A DNA stretch of 64,000 bases from Ralstonia sp. TCR112 (GTDB lineage Bacteria; Pseudomonadota; Gammaproteobacteria; Burkholderiales; Burkholderiaceae). Of this stretch, positions 33,875-40,560 are shown one piece after another. Location: positions 78,402 through 142,401 of the forward strand of contig NZ_VOSS01000005.1 in NCBI RefSeq assembly GCF_007997035.1. The letters are read 5' to 3'. The position numbers were made by a program, and so were the translations under genes. How positions within the stretch are numbered: position 1 is the stretch's first letter; the number at the start of each line of letters is the position of its first letter. The notes under the pieces are model-generated. The model was not told the DNA's origin. It saw only the letters and a program-made list of their open reading frames with translations, and made no database searches.

Positions 33875-33943
33875 GGCGGACAGAACACGTTGGCAGACCG
33901 GAGGAGTGGCCGGCAGGGCCCGAAGCCCTCATGTCTGTCCGCC
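33875..33943 (-). ncRNA. Second C4-like structured element (orphan)
   Basis: GGCGGACAGA and TCTGTCCGCC make a perfect ten-base-pair outer stem. Inside, on the minus strand, are AGGGCTTCGGGCCCT, then CCGG...CCGGT and GCCAAC, the same order and almost the same bases as in the C4 RNA at 27800-27873. A hairpin (GTGCGCAG/CTGCGCAC) precedes it as in the first copy. No antirepressor follows on the minus strand, and no complement to its loop was found nearby. It may be a remnant of another prophage or act in trans. Confidence 0.6.
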
Positions 33944-34097
33944 CCGAGAGAATCAAACGTGCGCAGCAATCAGCCTGCGCACGCTTGAAACGGCTGGTAA
34001 TCGCTGGCCCCGTTGAGCCTTGTCAACCTAGTCTGGCACCCCATGACTATGCTCCAGTGAAAGGCACGCGTGGGTGCGCAGGAAGGATGGATAGAGC

Positions 34098-34484
34098 ATG
34101 GAACGGCAAGACTTAGATGCCATTCGCTGCGCTGCGCATGGCGAACTCCGCACTGCGATCCTTGGGGTACTTCCAGAAAACGCGGTGTTGCGACTCGAAG
34201 AGGACTATCTATCAGAACTGTACGTTCACGCGTGGTGGCGGGTGGGCACCATTGATGGGCAGGAGGCAGTGAATTCGCTGTCCTTCTATCTCTCTTCGGC
34301 GATGTTGGCGACCTACCTGCAATTGCCACAGGCTGAACGCGCTGACCGATGTTCTCGGCTGAAAGCATGGGCAGCGTGGGCGCTCGATAGTGGCCCCCGT
34401 GTGAGTGACGGGGAGGAGGGGTTCGATATCAGTGTCGTCGTACCCCTAAACGTGTTCTGGCCAGATAGGACGTCTGCGATATGA
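34098..34484 (+). CDS. Hypothetical protein
   Basis: A 128-residue protein on the plus strand within a minus-strand block. It is largely helical (LDAIRCAAHGELRTAILGVL, LSELYVHAWWRVG, NSLSFYLSSAML) and rich in Trp and Leu, with an acidic C-terminal part. The ATG lies 9-17 bases after AGGAAGGATGG. No family recognised. It may be a small regulator or moron. Confidence 0.5.
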   Translation: MERQDLDAIRCAAHGELRTAILGVLPENAVLRLEEDYLSELYVHAWWRVGTIDGQEAVNSLSFYLSSAMLATYLQLPQAERADRCSRLKAWAAWALDSGPRVSDGEEGFDISVVVPLNVFWPDRTSAI

Positions 34485-34532
34485 ACAGTCCCAACGGGGG
34501 GACTGCTACCAAAGTTGCGCGGGTGCGGCACA

Positions 34533-34673
34533 TCAGGCGCTCTGGTTGATTTGTTTCCTATACCCCAACTCGCTTTCGAGCCCTCGGTGGATCTGTCCGA
34601 CGACATCGGGCAAGGCGTCGAAGGGATGCGCGATTTCAGGTGGTACTGACATGCCATTGATTACTTCTGCCAT
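34533..34673 (-). CDS. Small hypothetical protein downstream of SRAP gene
   Basis: A 46-residue frame, MAEVINGMSVPPEIAHPFDA and onward to QINQSA, directly follows the SRAP gene on the same strand. The frame is open back into the SRAP end without another usual start codon. Composition is protein-like and not a shadow of another gene. Function unknown. Confidence 0.4.
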   Translation of the reverse strand: MAEVINGMSVPPEIAHPFDALPDVVGQIHRGLESELGYRKQINQSA

Positions 34674-34687
34674 GGCAATGTGCGTCG

Positions 34688-35623
34688 CTAACTTACCTTC
34701 GAGTGCGCGTAGAAAATCCGTGGCTTGTCATCCAAAATCGCGTCCACGGCATCGAGGTCGCGCGGCTCCGGGTTCAGCCACGCATCAAAGTTCTCCGGCT
34801 TGATCGGCACCGGGCAGCGGTCGTGCCCGGCCTCGGCAATCTCCGGCGGCGGGTCGTCGGTGATGATGGCGAACGACAGCAGATCCGTTTCGCCGGGCTT
34901 GGTCGCGCGCCAGTGTGACCACACGCAGGCAACGAGCAGCGTTTGCGGCGGGTCGGGGCGGAATTCGAGGATGACGTTTTTGCCGTCTGGCCCGGTCACG
35001 TTCTCATAGAACGCATCGACCAGGACCAGGCCGTGTGTGTGGCCGTATTGGCCTTTCCAGAAGCCGCGCAGGTTGTCGCGGCGGGCGTTGTAGGTGCCGG
35101 GGTACTGTTCGTCGTAGAAGGCGGGCTTGCCGGCGGGGCGGCACTGGTAGCGCATCGGCTTGACGACGCGCCGGCCATTCTCCATGACCATCACGGGCGC
35201 GTACCAGCCGGGGTAGATGCGCGAGTCGCGTGGCTTCAGCTCGGTGCTCTTGAGTTCTTCGAGTTTGCCCTTCGCTGCCGCGATCTTGTTGGTGGCGATG
35301 CGGATGTCTTCAGCGGCTTTCTTGGTGGCCTTGGCAGCGAGGGATTGCTGGGCTTTCTCCAGCCGTTCGGTCTGCTTGGCCAGCTCCTGCAGCAGCGCGA
35401 TCTCGTCTGCGGCCGTGCGCGCGCGGATGACCTCGGCGATTTTCTTTTCTTCGTCAGTCTCGGGCGATTCGAGGAAATGCGCGGTCATGGCCCTCGGGAC
35501 GTGCATCTTCGGGCTGGCGAAGTACTCCATCACCATCCGCGTGAAATCGTCGAGCGACATGATGGCGCCGTACTCGTGTACGAACCGTCGGTAGTCGGCT
35601 TCGATTTGGGCGGAGTAGCACAT
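34688..35623 (-). CDS. SRAP domain protein (HMCES/YedK) with coiled-coil insert
   Basis: A 311-residue SOS-response-associated peptidase family protein. Cys2 in MCYSAQ is the abasic-site crosslinking residue; YNARRDN, LVDAFYE and AGHDRCPVP supply the conserved Asn, Glu and His. The usual family length is about 220; the extra length is a charged helical insert at about residues 55-130 (KQTERLEKAQQSLAAKATKK) that looks like a coiled coil. SRAP proteins bind abasic sites in single-stranded DNA. Phage copies are common near DNA-damage genes, and an SOS-controlled pair lies just upstream here. Confidence 0.9.
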   Translation of the reverse strand: MCYSAQIEADYRRFVHEYGAIMSLDDFTRMVMEYFASPKMHVPRAMTAHFLESPETDEEKKIAEVIRARTAADEIALLQELAKQTERLEKAQQSLAAKATKKAAEDIRIATNKIAAAKGKLEELKSTELKPRDSRIYPGWYAPVMVMENGRRVVKPMRYQCRPAGKPAFYDEQYPGTYNARRDNLRGFWKGQYGHTHGLVLVDAFYENVTGPDGKNVILEFRPDPPQTLLVACVWSHWRATKPGETDLLSFAIITDDPPPEIAEAGHDRCPVPIKPENFDAWLNPEPRDLDAVDAILDDKPRIFYAHSKVS

Positions 35624-35947
35624 GGAGGCACCCTTGCAGTGGGGTGTCTGATGATACGGTGCGCGCCGCTGCGTTAGCGCGGCGGTATACCCTCATCGGC
35701 CCGAGCCGGTATGGGGAGGCACTGCGAAGGCCGTATCGATTCGCCAGCCCGCGTAAAACGTTTGCTGCGAACCAAAAAAAGCGCCCTGCACACGCGGGCG
35801 TGACGCTCCCCCTCAGATGAGCCGTCATAAAACGCAGGAGGCACCAGGTACGGGCCATAGAGCATCCTGCGTGCTTTGATTATCGGCGATGGGAGTAGGA
35901 ATTAAACCACCAATAAGAGGGAGCTTCCGGCCCTGTATTTCAGGCAG
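35624..35947 (-). promoter_or_regulatory. Structured leader upstream of the SRAP gene
   Basis: This stretch has no convincing gene. On the minus strand it holds a GCAGGA/TCCTGC repeat, a CGCCC/GGGCG hairpin followed by seven Ts (35800-35774), a region with ATACC/GGGTAT ends, and a GC-rich hairpin near 35670. The pattern resembles an attenuator leader. The hairpin and following bases (TTGGTTCGCAGCA) recall the segment before the C4 RNA at 27.9 kb. Confidence 0.5.
35774..35800 (-). terminator. Terminator-like hairpin in the SRAP leader
   Basis: On the minus strand CGCCC pairs with GGGCG around a nine-base loop and is followed by CTTTTTTT. It lies about 150 bases before the SRAP start, so it could attenuate that gene. 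Confidence 0.6.
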
Positions 35948-36241
35948 TTACCTCCGGTCGGCTGGCGGTCGCTCCGCTCTGATCTTGACGATCATCTCGG
36001 ACAGCCAGCCCTCTTGTTGCAGCACAGCCCGCAGGGCCAAAAGCGCGGCGCCGAGCGGGTTGTCCGGGTAGACGAAATACTGCTCGGTTTCCAAGCGCCA
36101 GGCGTGGTAGCCGACGTTGTGGAGCGCGCGGATCTCCCAGAGGAGCCGCATGACGGTTTCGTTGTCGCGGTGGTCTTCGGCCAGCTTGTGCAGCTCGGCA
36201 AGGGTGAGCGCGGGAAAGCGCTCGCGGATGTATTTCGACAT
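35948..36241 (-). CDS. Small phage protein, paralogue of the next gene
   Basis: A 97-residue helical protein starting MSKYIRERFPALTLAELHKL. The ATG at 36241 is ten bases beyond the stop of the gene upstream in the operon. Alignment by eye with that 112-residue neighbour shows the shared pattern PALxxxxLxxLxxxxxxDxxVxRLLxEIxALHNV, so the two arose by tandem duplication. Function unknown. Transcription probably starts at the LexA-controlled promoter near 36.62 kb. Confidence 0.65.
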   Translation of the reverse strand: MSKYIRERFPALTLAELHKLAEDHRDNETVMRLLWEIRALHNVGYHAWRLETEQYFVYPDNPLGAALLALRAVLQQEGWLSEMIVKIRAERPPADRR

Positions 36242-36251
36242 GGGCGCACCG

Positions 36252-36590
36252 TCACCATTTGCGAGCGTTGCGCATCGCCCGGCGGTCGTGAGGGGACGGC
36301 TCGGCCGGGCGGGACGCGCGGTATGCCTCAAGGCGCGCAACGTCCTCGTGGAACCATGTCTCGGCTGCGAGCTCTTCGTGCAGCGCCGCGACGGCAATGC
36401 CGAACGCGTCTGTTCGGCCGCCCGGGCCGGCCGCCACCGCGACCTGGTGCACGCGGAAGACGAGGTTGCGCAGGGCCTGCACTTCCATCACCAACCGCCG
36501 CACGACAGGGTCGTGGCCATAGCGGTCGCCGATGGCCGTCAGTTGCTCGGTGCTGAGCGCGGGGTATTCGATGCGGAGGGGGTAGGGCAT
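36252..36590 (-). CDS. Small phage protein under SOS control
   Basis: A 112-residue protein starting MPYPLRIEYPALSTEQLTAI, with RRLVMEVQALRNLVF as its best-conserved segment relative to the gene downstream. Its ATG lies nine bases from a near-consensus LexA box, so it should be induced by DNA damage. It carries no catalytic motif I can see. The C-terminal half is Arg-rich and differs from the paralogue. Possibly a helper of DNA repair or of prophage induction; not established. Confidence 0.7.
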   Translation of the reverse strand: MPYPLRIEYPALSTEQLTAIGDRYGHDPVVRRLVMEVQALRNLVFRVHQVAVAAGPGGRTDAFGIAVAALHEELAAETWFHEDVARLEAYRASRPAEPSPHDRRAMRNARKW

Positions 36591-36598
36591 GGTACGAG

Positions 36599-36618
36599 TA
36601 CTGTATGTTTATACAGTA
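36599..36618. promoter_or_regulatory. LexA (SOS) box
   Basis: TACTGTATGTTTATACAGTA matches the enterobacterial LexA consensus (CTGT-N8-ACAG) with complete dyad outer arms. It lies nine bases before the ATG of the gene at 36590 and covers the -10 element of the promoter described next. Confidence 0.88.
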
Positions 36619-36643
36619 TCGTAGGCCGGATGCTACGCGTCAA
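36615..36643 (-). promoter_or_regulatory. Sigma-70-type promoter of the SOS pair
   Basis: On the minus strand TTGACG (36643-36638) is followed after 17 bases by GATACT (36620-36615). The -10 overlaps the LexA box, so bound LexA would block it. Confidence 0.65.
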
Positions 36644-36767
36644 CGTAGACAATGCAGACGTGAGCTACGCCGCACGTCATCGCATTGGTGGCGTAATAGC
36701 AAGACAGCGATAGCTGCACGCAGATTATTTACCGATCTAACCGGGCAAGTGCGCGACACTGTCGGAA

Positions 36768-37142
36768 TTGCTCGAGCATTTCCATCGGGATCATGACCTC
36801 CGCTTCCGAAACGCCGCAAAACCTCACAGGCGCCGCCTCCGGGTGCTTCCTGATCGCTTTATGGCGTGCGCGGAAGCGTGCGAGCGTTTGGCGAATTTGC
36901 CGAGCGTGTCAAAGGAGATCGCGGTCGCAGCGCTCGAATGTAGCCATGCGTGCTACTTGGCCGCCGCGTTGCGAGCGGAGGATGAAAGGCAGCTTGCAGG
37001 GCTCGTTTTTCGCGCGTGCATGGAGCGCTGTGTCTCGTTGGCCGTTGCATGTGCGCTTGTCACTGACGCCGCCACGTGTATAGCGCTGTGCCGGGAGTGC
37101 GAGGCGCTGTGCCGGGAACGATGTCGGCCGGACATGCGCTGA
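36768..37142 (+). CDS. Cys-rich helical protein, four-helix-bundle copper-binding type
   Basis: A 124-residue frame whose last 90 residues carry repeated Cys pairs (CAEAC, CSHAC, CMERC, CIALCRECEALC, then RERC) on helical repeats, as in Csp/DUF326 copper-storage proteins. The first 31 residues look unlike the family, and an alternative start in another frame (MTSASETPQNL at 36793) has a better-looking beginning. A frameshift near 36850 is therefore possible. If intact it would bind copper in the cytosol. It may mark the chromosomal side of the prophage end. Confidence 0.5.
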   Translation: MLEHFHRDHDLRFRNAAKPHRRRLRVLPDRFMACAEACERLANLPSVSKEIAVAALECSHACYLAAALRAEDERQLAGLVFRACMERCVSLAVACALVTDAATCIALCRECEALCRERCRPDMR

Positions 37143-37472
37143 CTCTCTCGGGCAGTGCGTTGGTGGTGCGCACCATGGCTTCCGTCCCGGCACCGCCACG
37201 CTCGAATATCGGACTACCGCCCGCTTTTTCGGTGAAATCAGCGTAGCTCTTGGCGTAACTTCGCTCGAAATCCCCTGCTCAGCAACAAGTAAGTACCCCT
37301 GCATCATTGGAGTGTGCTTGTCGAAGGGGCCGTATTTCGGGTCGATCTCCAGAACCGGAGCGGAGTGTTCAGCCATGAGTACCAATGCGCAGCGCGCGGC
37401 CCGATGTCATGCGATCAGGCCGCGCGCGGAAGGTGTTGAATCGCGCAATTGTTGCATACCCGCGATGCTGCT
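37143..37472. other. Gene-poor stretch near the probable prophage right end
   Basis: No convincing intact gene. A minus-strand ATG at 37376 opens a frame whose first 40 residues (MAEHSAPVLEIDPKYGPFDK onward) look protein-like but then decay into Arg/Pro/Cys-rich sequence overlapping the Cys-rich gene, so this may be a truncated gene. An attachment site could lie here, but none was identified. Confidence 0.35.
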
Positions 37473-38369
37473 TCACTGCTTATCGTCGGCGAGCCGGGCT
37501 TCCAGAAAGTCGAGAAAGCACGCAATCCGCGACGCCAGCTGCGTGTTGCGGTAGTACACCGCGTGAATTGACTGCAGTACCTCGACGGTGGCATCCGGCA
37601 GCACCTGCACAAGATCGCCGGCGCGGCGGTCTTCGGCGGTCATGAAGTCGGCCAGGCAGACGATGCCCGCGCCTTGCAGTGCGAGTTGGCGCAGGGTTTC
37701 ACCGCTTGATGCCTTGAGCGTGGGCTCGATGCGCAGGCGGTCGCCGTGCGGGCCGCGCAGAGGCCAGAGATTCAGCGATTCCGGCTGCACGAAGCCGAGC
37801 AGGGCGTGCTTCTGCAGGTCATCCAGATGACGCGGCCGGCCGTGTGCTTTCAGATAGGCGGGGCTTGCCAGCACCCGTAGTCGCCGCGTGCCGAGCAGAC
37901 GCGCGCGCAGGGTGGAGTCGCGCAGCGTGCCGATGCGGATCGCCACGTCGGTGTCTTCTTCCAGCAGGTCGATGATCAGGTCGTTGGTGTTCAGTTCCAG
38001 CTCGATCTGCGGATACTGTGCGCGGAAGTCCGGCACCAGCGGCGCCACCACGTGCAGCATGAACGGCATGGCAGCGTTGACGCGCAGGCGGCCTGCTGGC
38101 TGCTGGCGGCGCAGGGCGATCTGCTCCTCGGCCTCGTCGACGGCGGCGAGGATGCTGCGCGCTTGCGCCAGGAACGTCGCACCCTCGTCGGTGAGGGACA
38201 GGCGGCGCGTGGTGCGCGAGAGCAGGGTGGTGTCCAGCTTCTCTTCCAGGCGGCGCAGCGCCCGGCTCACACCCGACACGGTCTGGCCGAGTTGCTCCGC
38301 AGCGGCCGTGACGGAGCCCGTATCGACCACCGTGCGGAACGCGAGCAGTTCTTCGAGCGTGGTTTTCAT
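37473..38369 (-). CDS. LysR-family transcriptional regulator
   Basis: A 298-residue regulator with an N-terminal winged helix (FRTVVDTGSVTAAAEQLGQT, then SRALRRLEEKL) and a periplasmic-binding-like effector domain starting near GRLRVNAAMPFMLHVVAPL. LysR proteins usually control a neighbouring gene; here the plus-strand chemoreceptor starts 238 bases away in divergent orientation, with no other obvious target. The effector is unknown. Confidence 0.93.
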   Translation of the reverse strand: MKTTLEELLAFRTVVDTGSVTAAAEQLGQTVSGVSRALRRLEEKLDTTLLSRTTRRLSLTDEGATFLAQARSILAAVDEAEEQIALRRQQPAGRLRVNAAMPFMLHVVAPLVPDFRAQYPQIELELNTNDLIIDLLEEDTDVAIRIGTLRDSTLRARLLGTRRLRVLASPAYLKAHGRPRHLDDLQKHALLGFVQPESLNLWPLRGPHGDRLRIEPTLKASSGETLRQLALQGAGIVCLADFMTAEDRRAGDLVQVLPDATVEVLQSIHAVYYRNTQLASRIACFLDFLEARLADDKQ

Positions 38370-38500
38370 CGCTGATTATCAATTTCAGATCAAAAGAATT
38401 CTGCCCAATGTGGCGCGATTTGCAAAGATCGGCGGGCGCGGGCGTCGCCGTGGGAGCGTCGAAATGCCGCGCAGCGGCTCCTCGCGCGGGCAGGCGCCCT

Positions 38501-38527
38501 CAAGGTTGGCGCTCTGCCTGCCGATAG
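38501..38527 (+). promoter_or_regulatory. Candidate sigma-28 (FliA) promoter
   Basis: CAAG, then 15 bases, then GCCGATAG, close to the flagellar sigma consensus (TAAA-N15-GCCGATAA). It lies 80 bases before the first chemoreceptor gene, which suits the expected class of late flagellar and chemotaxis genes. Confidence 0.6.
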
Positions 38528-38607
38528 ACCATCCGGACCCCTAAAACCATAGTGGAACCGCGTTTGCGCAAACGGCGCCTCGCGGCTCCGCATCCGGAGA
38601 CTCTGGA

Positions 38608-40491
38608 ATGAGCAAGCTCAGCTTTCGCCAAAAGCTTTGGCTGCCGTTGGTCATCAGCCTTGTCGCGCTGACCTTGATCTCGGTATTCAACGCGTATCAG
38701 GCGCGCGAGATCCGCGTGGAGGAGCGCAAGAACAACCTCGTCAGCGTGACGACCATGGCCATGAACCTGGCCAAGCAGTACGACGACCTGACGAAGAACG
38801 GTACGTTGACCAAAGACGCCGCGCAGAAGGAGGCGCTCGACCGCTTCAAGGCGCTGCGCTACGACAAGGATGGTTACTTCACCATCACGAGCTCCAACAA
38901 CGTGGTGGTGATGCACCCGATCAAGCCGGAATTCATCGGCAAGGACCAATCCGGCTTCAAGGATGCGCAAGGCAATGCGGTCTACATGGGCCTGACCAAC
39001 GCGGCCAAAGATCCCAAGGGCGGATTCACCAGCTACGTCTGGCCGAAGGTCGGCGGCACGGAACCGGTGCCCAAGACGGCTTTTGCAATGCGCTATGAGC
39101 CGTGGGACTGGGTCTTCTCGACCGGCGTCTACATGGACGACATCAATGCCGCATTCATGACTTCGCTGTACCAGACGGGCGGCCTGCTGGTGCTGGTGGG
39201 CGGTTTGCTGGTGTTGCTGGGCGGCATCGCGAACCGCGGCCTGCAGCGCACGCTCGGCGGGGACCCTGCCTACGCAGCCGATGTGGCCAATCGCATCGCC
39301 GGCGGCGACCTGACGGTCGAGATCGCCACGCGTGCCGATGACAACCACAGCCTGCTCTACGCCATGAGCCGCATGCGCGGCGCGCTGGTGCAGACCATCG
39401 GCCGCATCAAGGGCGCTTCGGAAACCATTGGCACCGCCACGCGCGAGATCGCCAGCGGCAACCTCGATCTGTCGTCGCGCACCGAGCAGCAGGCCAGCTC
39501 GCTCGAAGAAACGGCTTCGGCCATGGAGCAGCTGATGTCGACGGTGCAGCAGAATGCCGACAACGCCCAGCAGGCCAACCAACTGGCGGCGTCCGCCTCG
39601 GATGTGGCCGTGCGCGGCGGCGATGTGGTGACGCGCGTGGTGGAGACCATGGGCTCGATCAACGCGTCGTCACGCAAGATCGTCGACATCATCGGGGTGA
39701 TTGACGGCATTGCCTTCCAGACCAACATCCTCGCGCTGAATGCCGCCGTGGAAGCTGCCCGCGCCGGTGAGCAGGGCCGCGGCTTTGCCGTGGTGGCCGG
39801 TGAGGTGCGCAGCCTCGCGCAGCGCAGTGCCGCGGCCGCCAAGGAAATCAAGGCGCTTATTGACGATTCCGTCGTCAACGTGGATGCGGGCAGCGCGCTG
39901 GTGGAAGAGGCCGGCACGACGATGCGCGAAATCGTCGCGAGCGTGAAGCGCGTGACCGACATCGTCGGCGAGATTTCGTCGGCGAGCCAGGAACAGCGCT
40001 CGGGCATTGAAGAGGTGAGCCACGCCGTCACGCAGCTTGACGACGCTACGCAGCAGAACGCCGCGCTGGTGGAGCAGGCCGCCGCGGCCGCGCAATCGCT
40101 CGAAGAGCAGGCGGTGAGTCTCACGCAGGTGGTGGCGCAGTTCCGCCTCGATGCGCATGCGCTGCGTGCTCCCGCCATGGTGGCCAAGGTTGAAGCGGTG
40201 GTTGCGCCGGCCAAGCCTGTCGCGGTTGCAACGCCGGCTGCTCCGTCCGCCCCGGCAGCCGCCAAGGTTGAAGCGCCGCGCCGCGCGGCCGCCAAGCCGA
40301 GCACCGAGGCCACCAAGCCCCGGTTGACGTCGCGCAAGCCGCCTGTACTGCGCAAGGCTGCTGCAACGCCGGCTGACCGAATCGAAAAAGTCGAGAAGAG
40401 CCCGTCTGCACCTGCTGCCATCCCTGCGAGCCTCGCCAAAGCGAAGCCCCTGGTGGCCGCCGGAGACGACGGTGACTGGGAAACCTTCTGA
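38608..40491 (+). CDS. Methyl-accepting chemotaxis protein with Cache sensor
   Basis: A 627-residue receptor. An N-terminal membrane segment ([18 protein letters not shown]) precedes a single-Cache periplasmic domain ([20 protein letters not shown]) and a second membrane segment near residues 190-210. HAMP follows, then a signalling hairpin whose tip [21 protein letters not shown] is the CheA/CheW-binding site. The C-terminus is Pro/Ala-rich and ends in DWETF, the tether pentapeptide for CheR/CheB. A sigma-28-like promoter lies upstream. Ligand unknown; Cache domains often bind small organic acids. Confidence 0.95.
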   Translation: MSKLSFRQKLWLPLVISLVALTLISVFNAYQAREIRVEERKNNLVSVTTMAMNLAKQYDDLTKNGTLTKDAAQKEALDRFKALRYDKDGYFTITSSNNVVVMHPIKPEFIGKDQSGFKDAQGNAVYMGLTNAAKDPKGGFTSYVWPKVGGTEPVPKTAFAMRYEPWDWVFSTGVYMDDINAAFMTSLYQTGGLLVLVGGLLVLLGGIANRGLQRTLGGDPAYAADVANRIAGGDLTVEIATRADDNHSLLYAMSRMRGALVQTIGRIKGASETIGTATREIASGNLDLSSRTEQQASSLEETASAMEQLMSTVQQNADNAQQANQLAASASDVAVRGGDVVTRVVETMGSINASSRKIVDIIGVIDGIAFQTNILALNAAVEAARAGEQGRGFAVVAGEVRSLAQRSAAAAKEIKALIDDSVVNVDAGSALVEEAGTTMREIVASVKRVTDIVGEISSASQEQRSGIEEVSHAVTQLDDATQQNAALVEQAAAAAQSLEEQAVSLTQVVAQFRLDAHALRAPAMVAKVEAVVAPAKPVAVATPAAPSAPAAAKVEAPRRAAAKPSTEATKPRLTSRKPPVLRKAAATPADRIEKVEKSPSAPAAIPASLAKAKPLVAAGDDGDWETF

Positions 40492-40560
40492 CCTGCAATT
40501 GACCTTCCCTCGTTGACCTCGCGCACGCAATCGCGTGCCTGCCCGGATCCCGGAGAAAAG

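Larger units (their letters stand above)
1..36700. mobile_element. Prophage, late and accessory part (lambda-like head, P2-like tail)
   Basis: A continuous run of head, tail and lysis genes on the plus strand (1660-23431) is followed by a mostly minus-strand block of antirepressor, defence-like and orphan genes to about 36.6 kb. No integrase, repressor or replication gene is seen, so the left end lies upstream of the window. The right end is not resolved: the last phage-like genes are the SOS-box pair ending at 36590, and clear chromosomal genes begin with the LysR gene at 37473. I could not identify an attachment repeat. Structural genes look intact, so the element could be functional if the missing part is also intact. 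Confidence 0.9.

Noticed and set aside
36909..37376. A minus-strand gene starting MAEHSAPVLEIDPKYG
   Set aside because: The first 40 residues look real, but the rest is Arg/Pro/Cys-rich, overlaps the Cys-rich plus-strand gene, and no family is recognised; at best a truncated gene.
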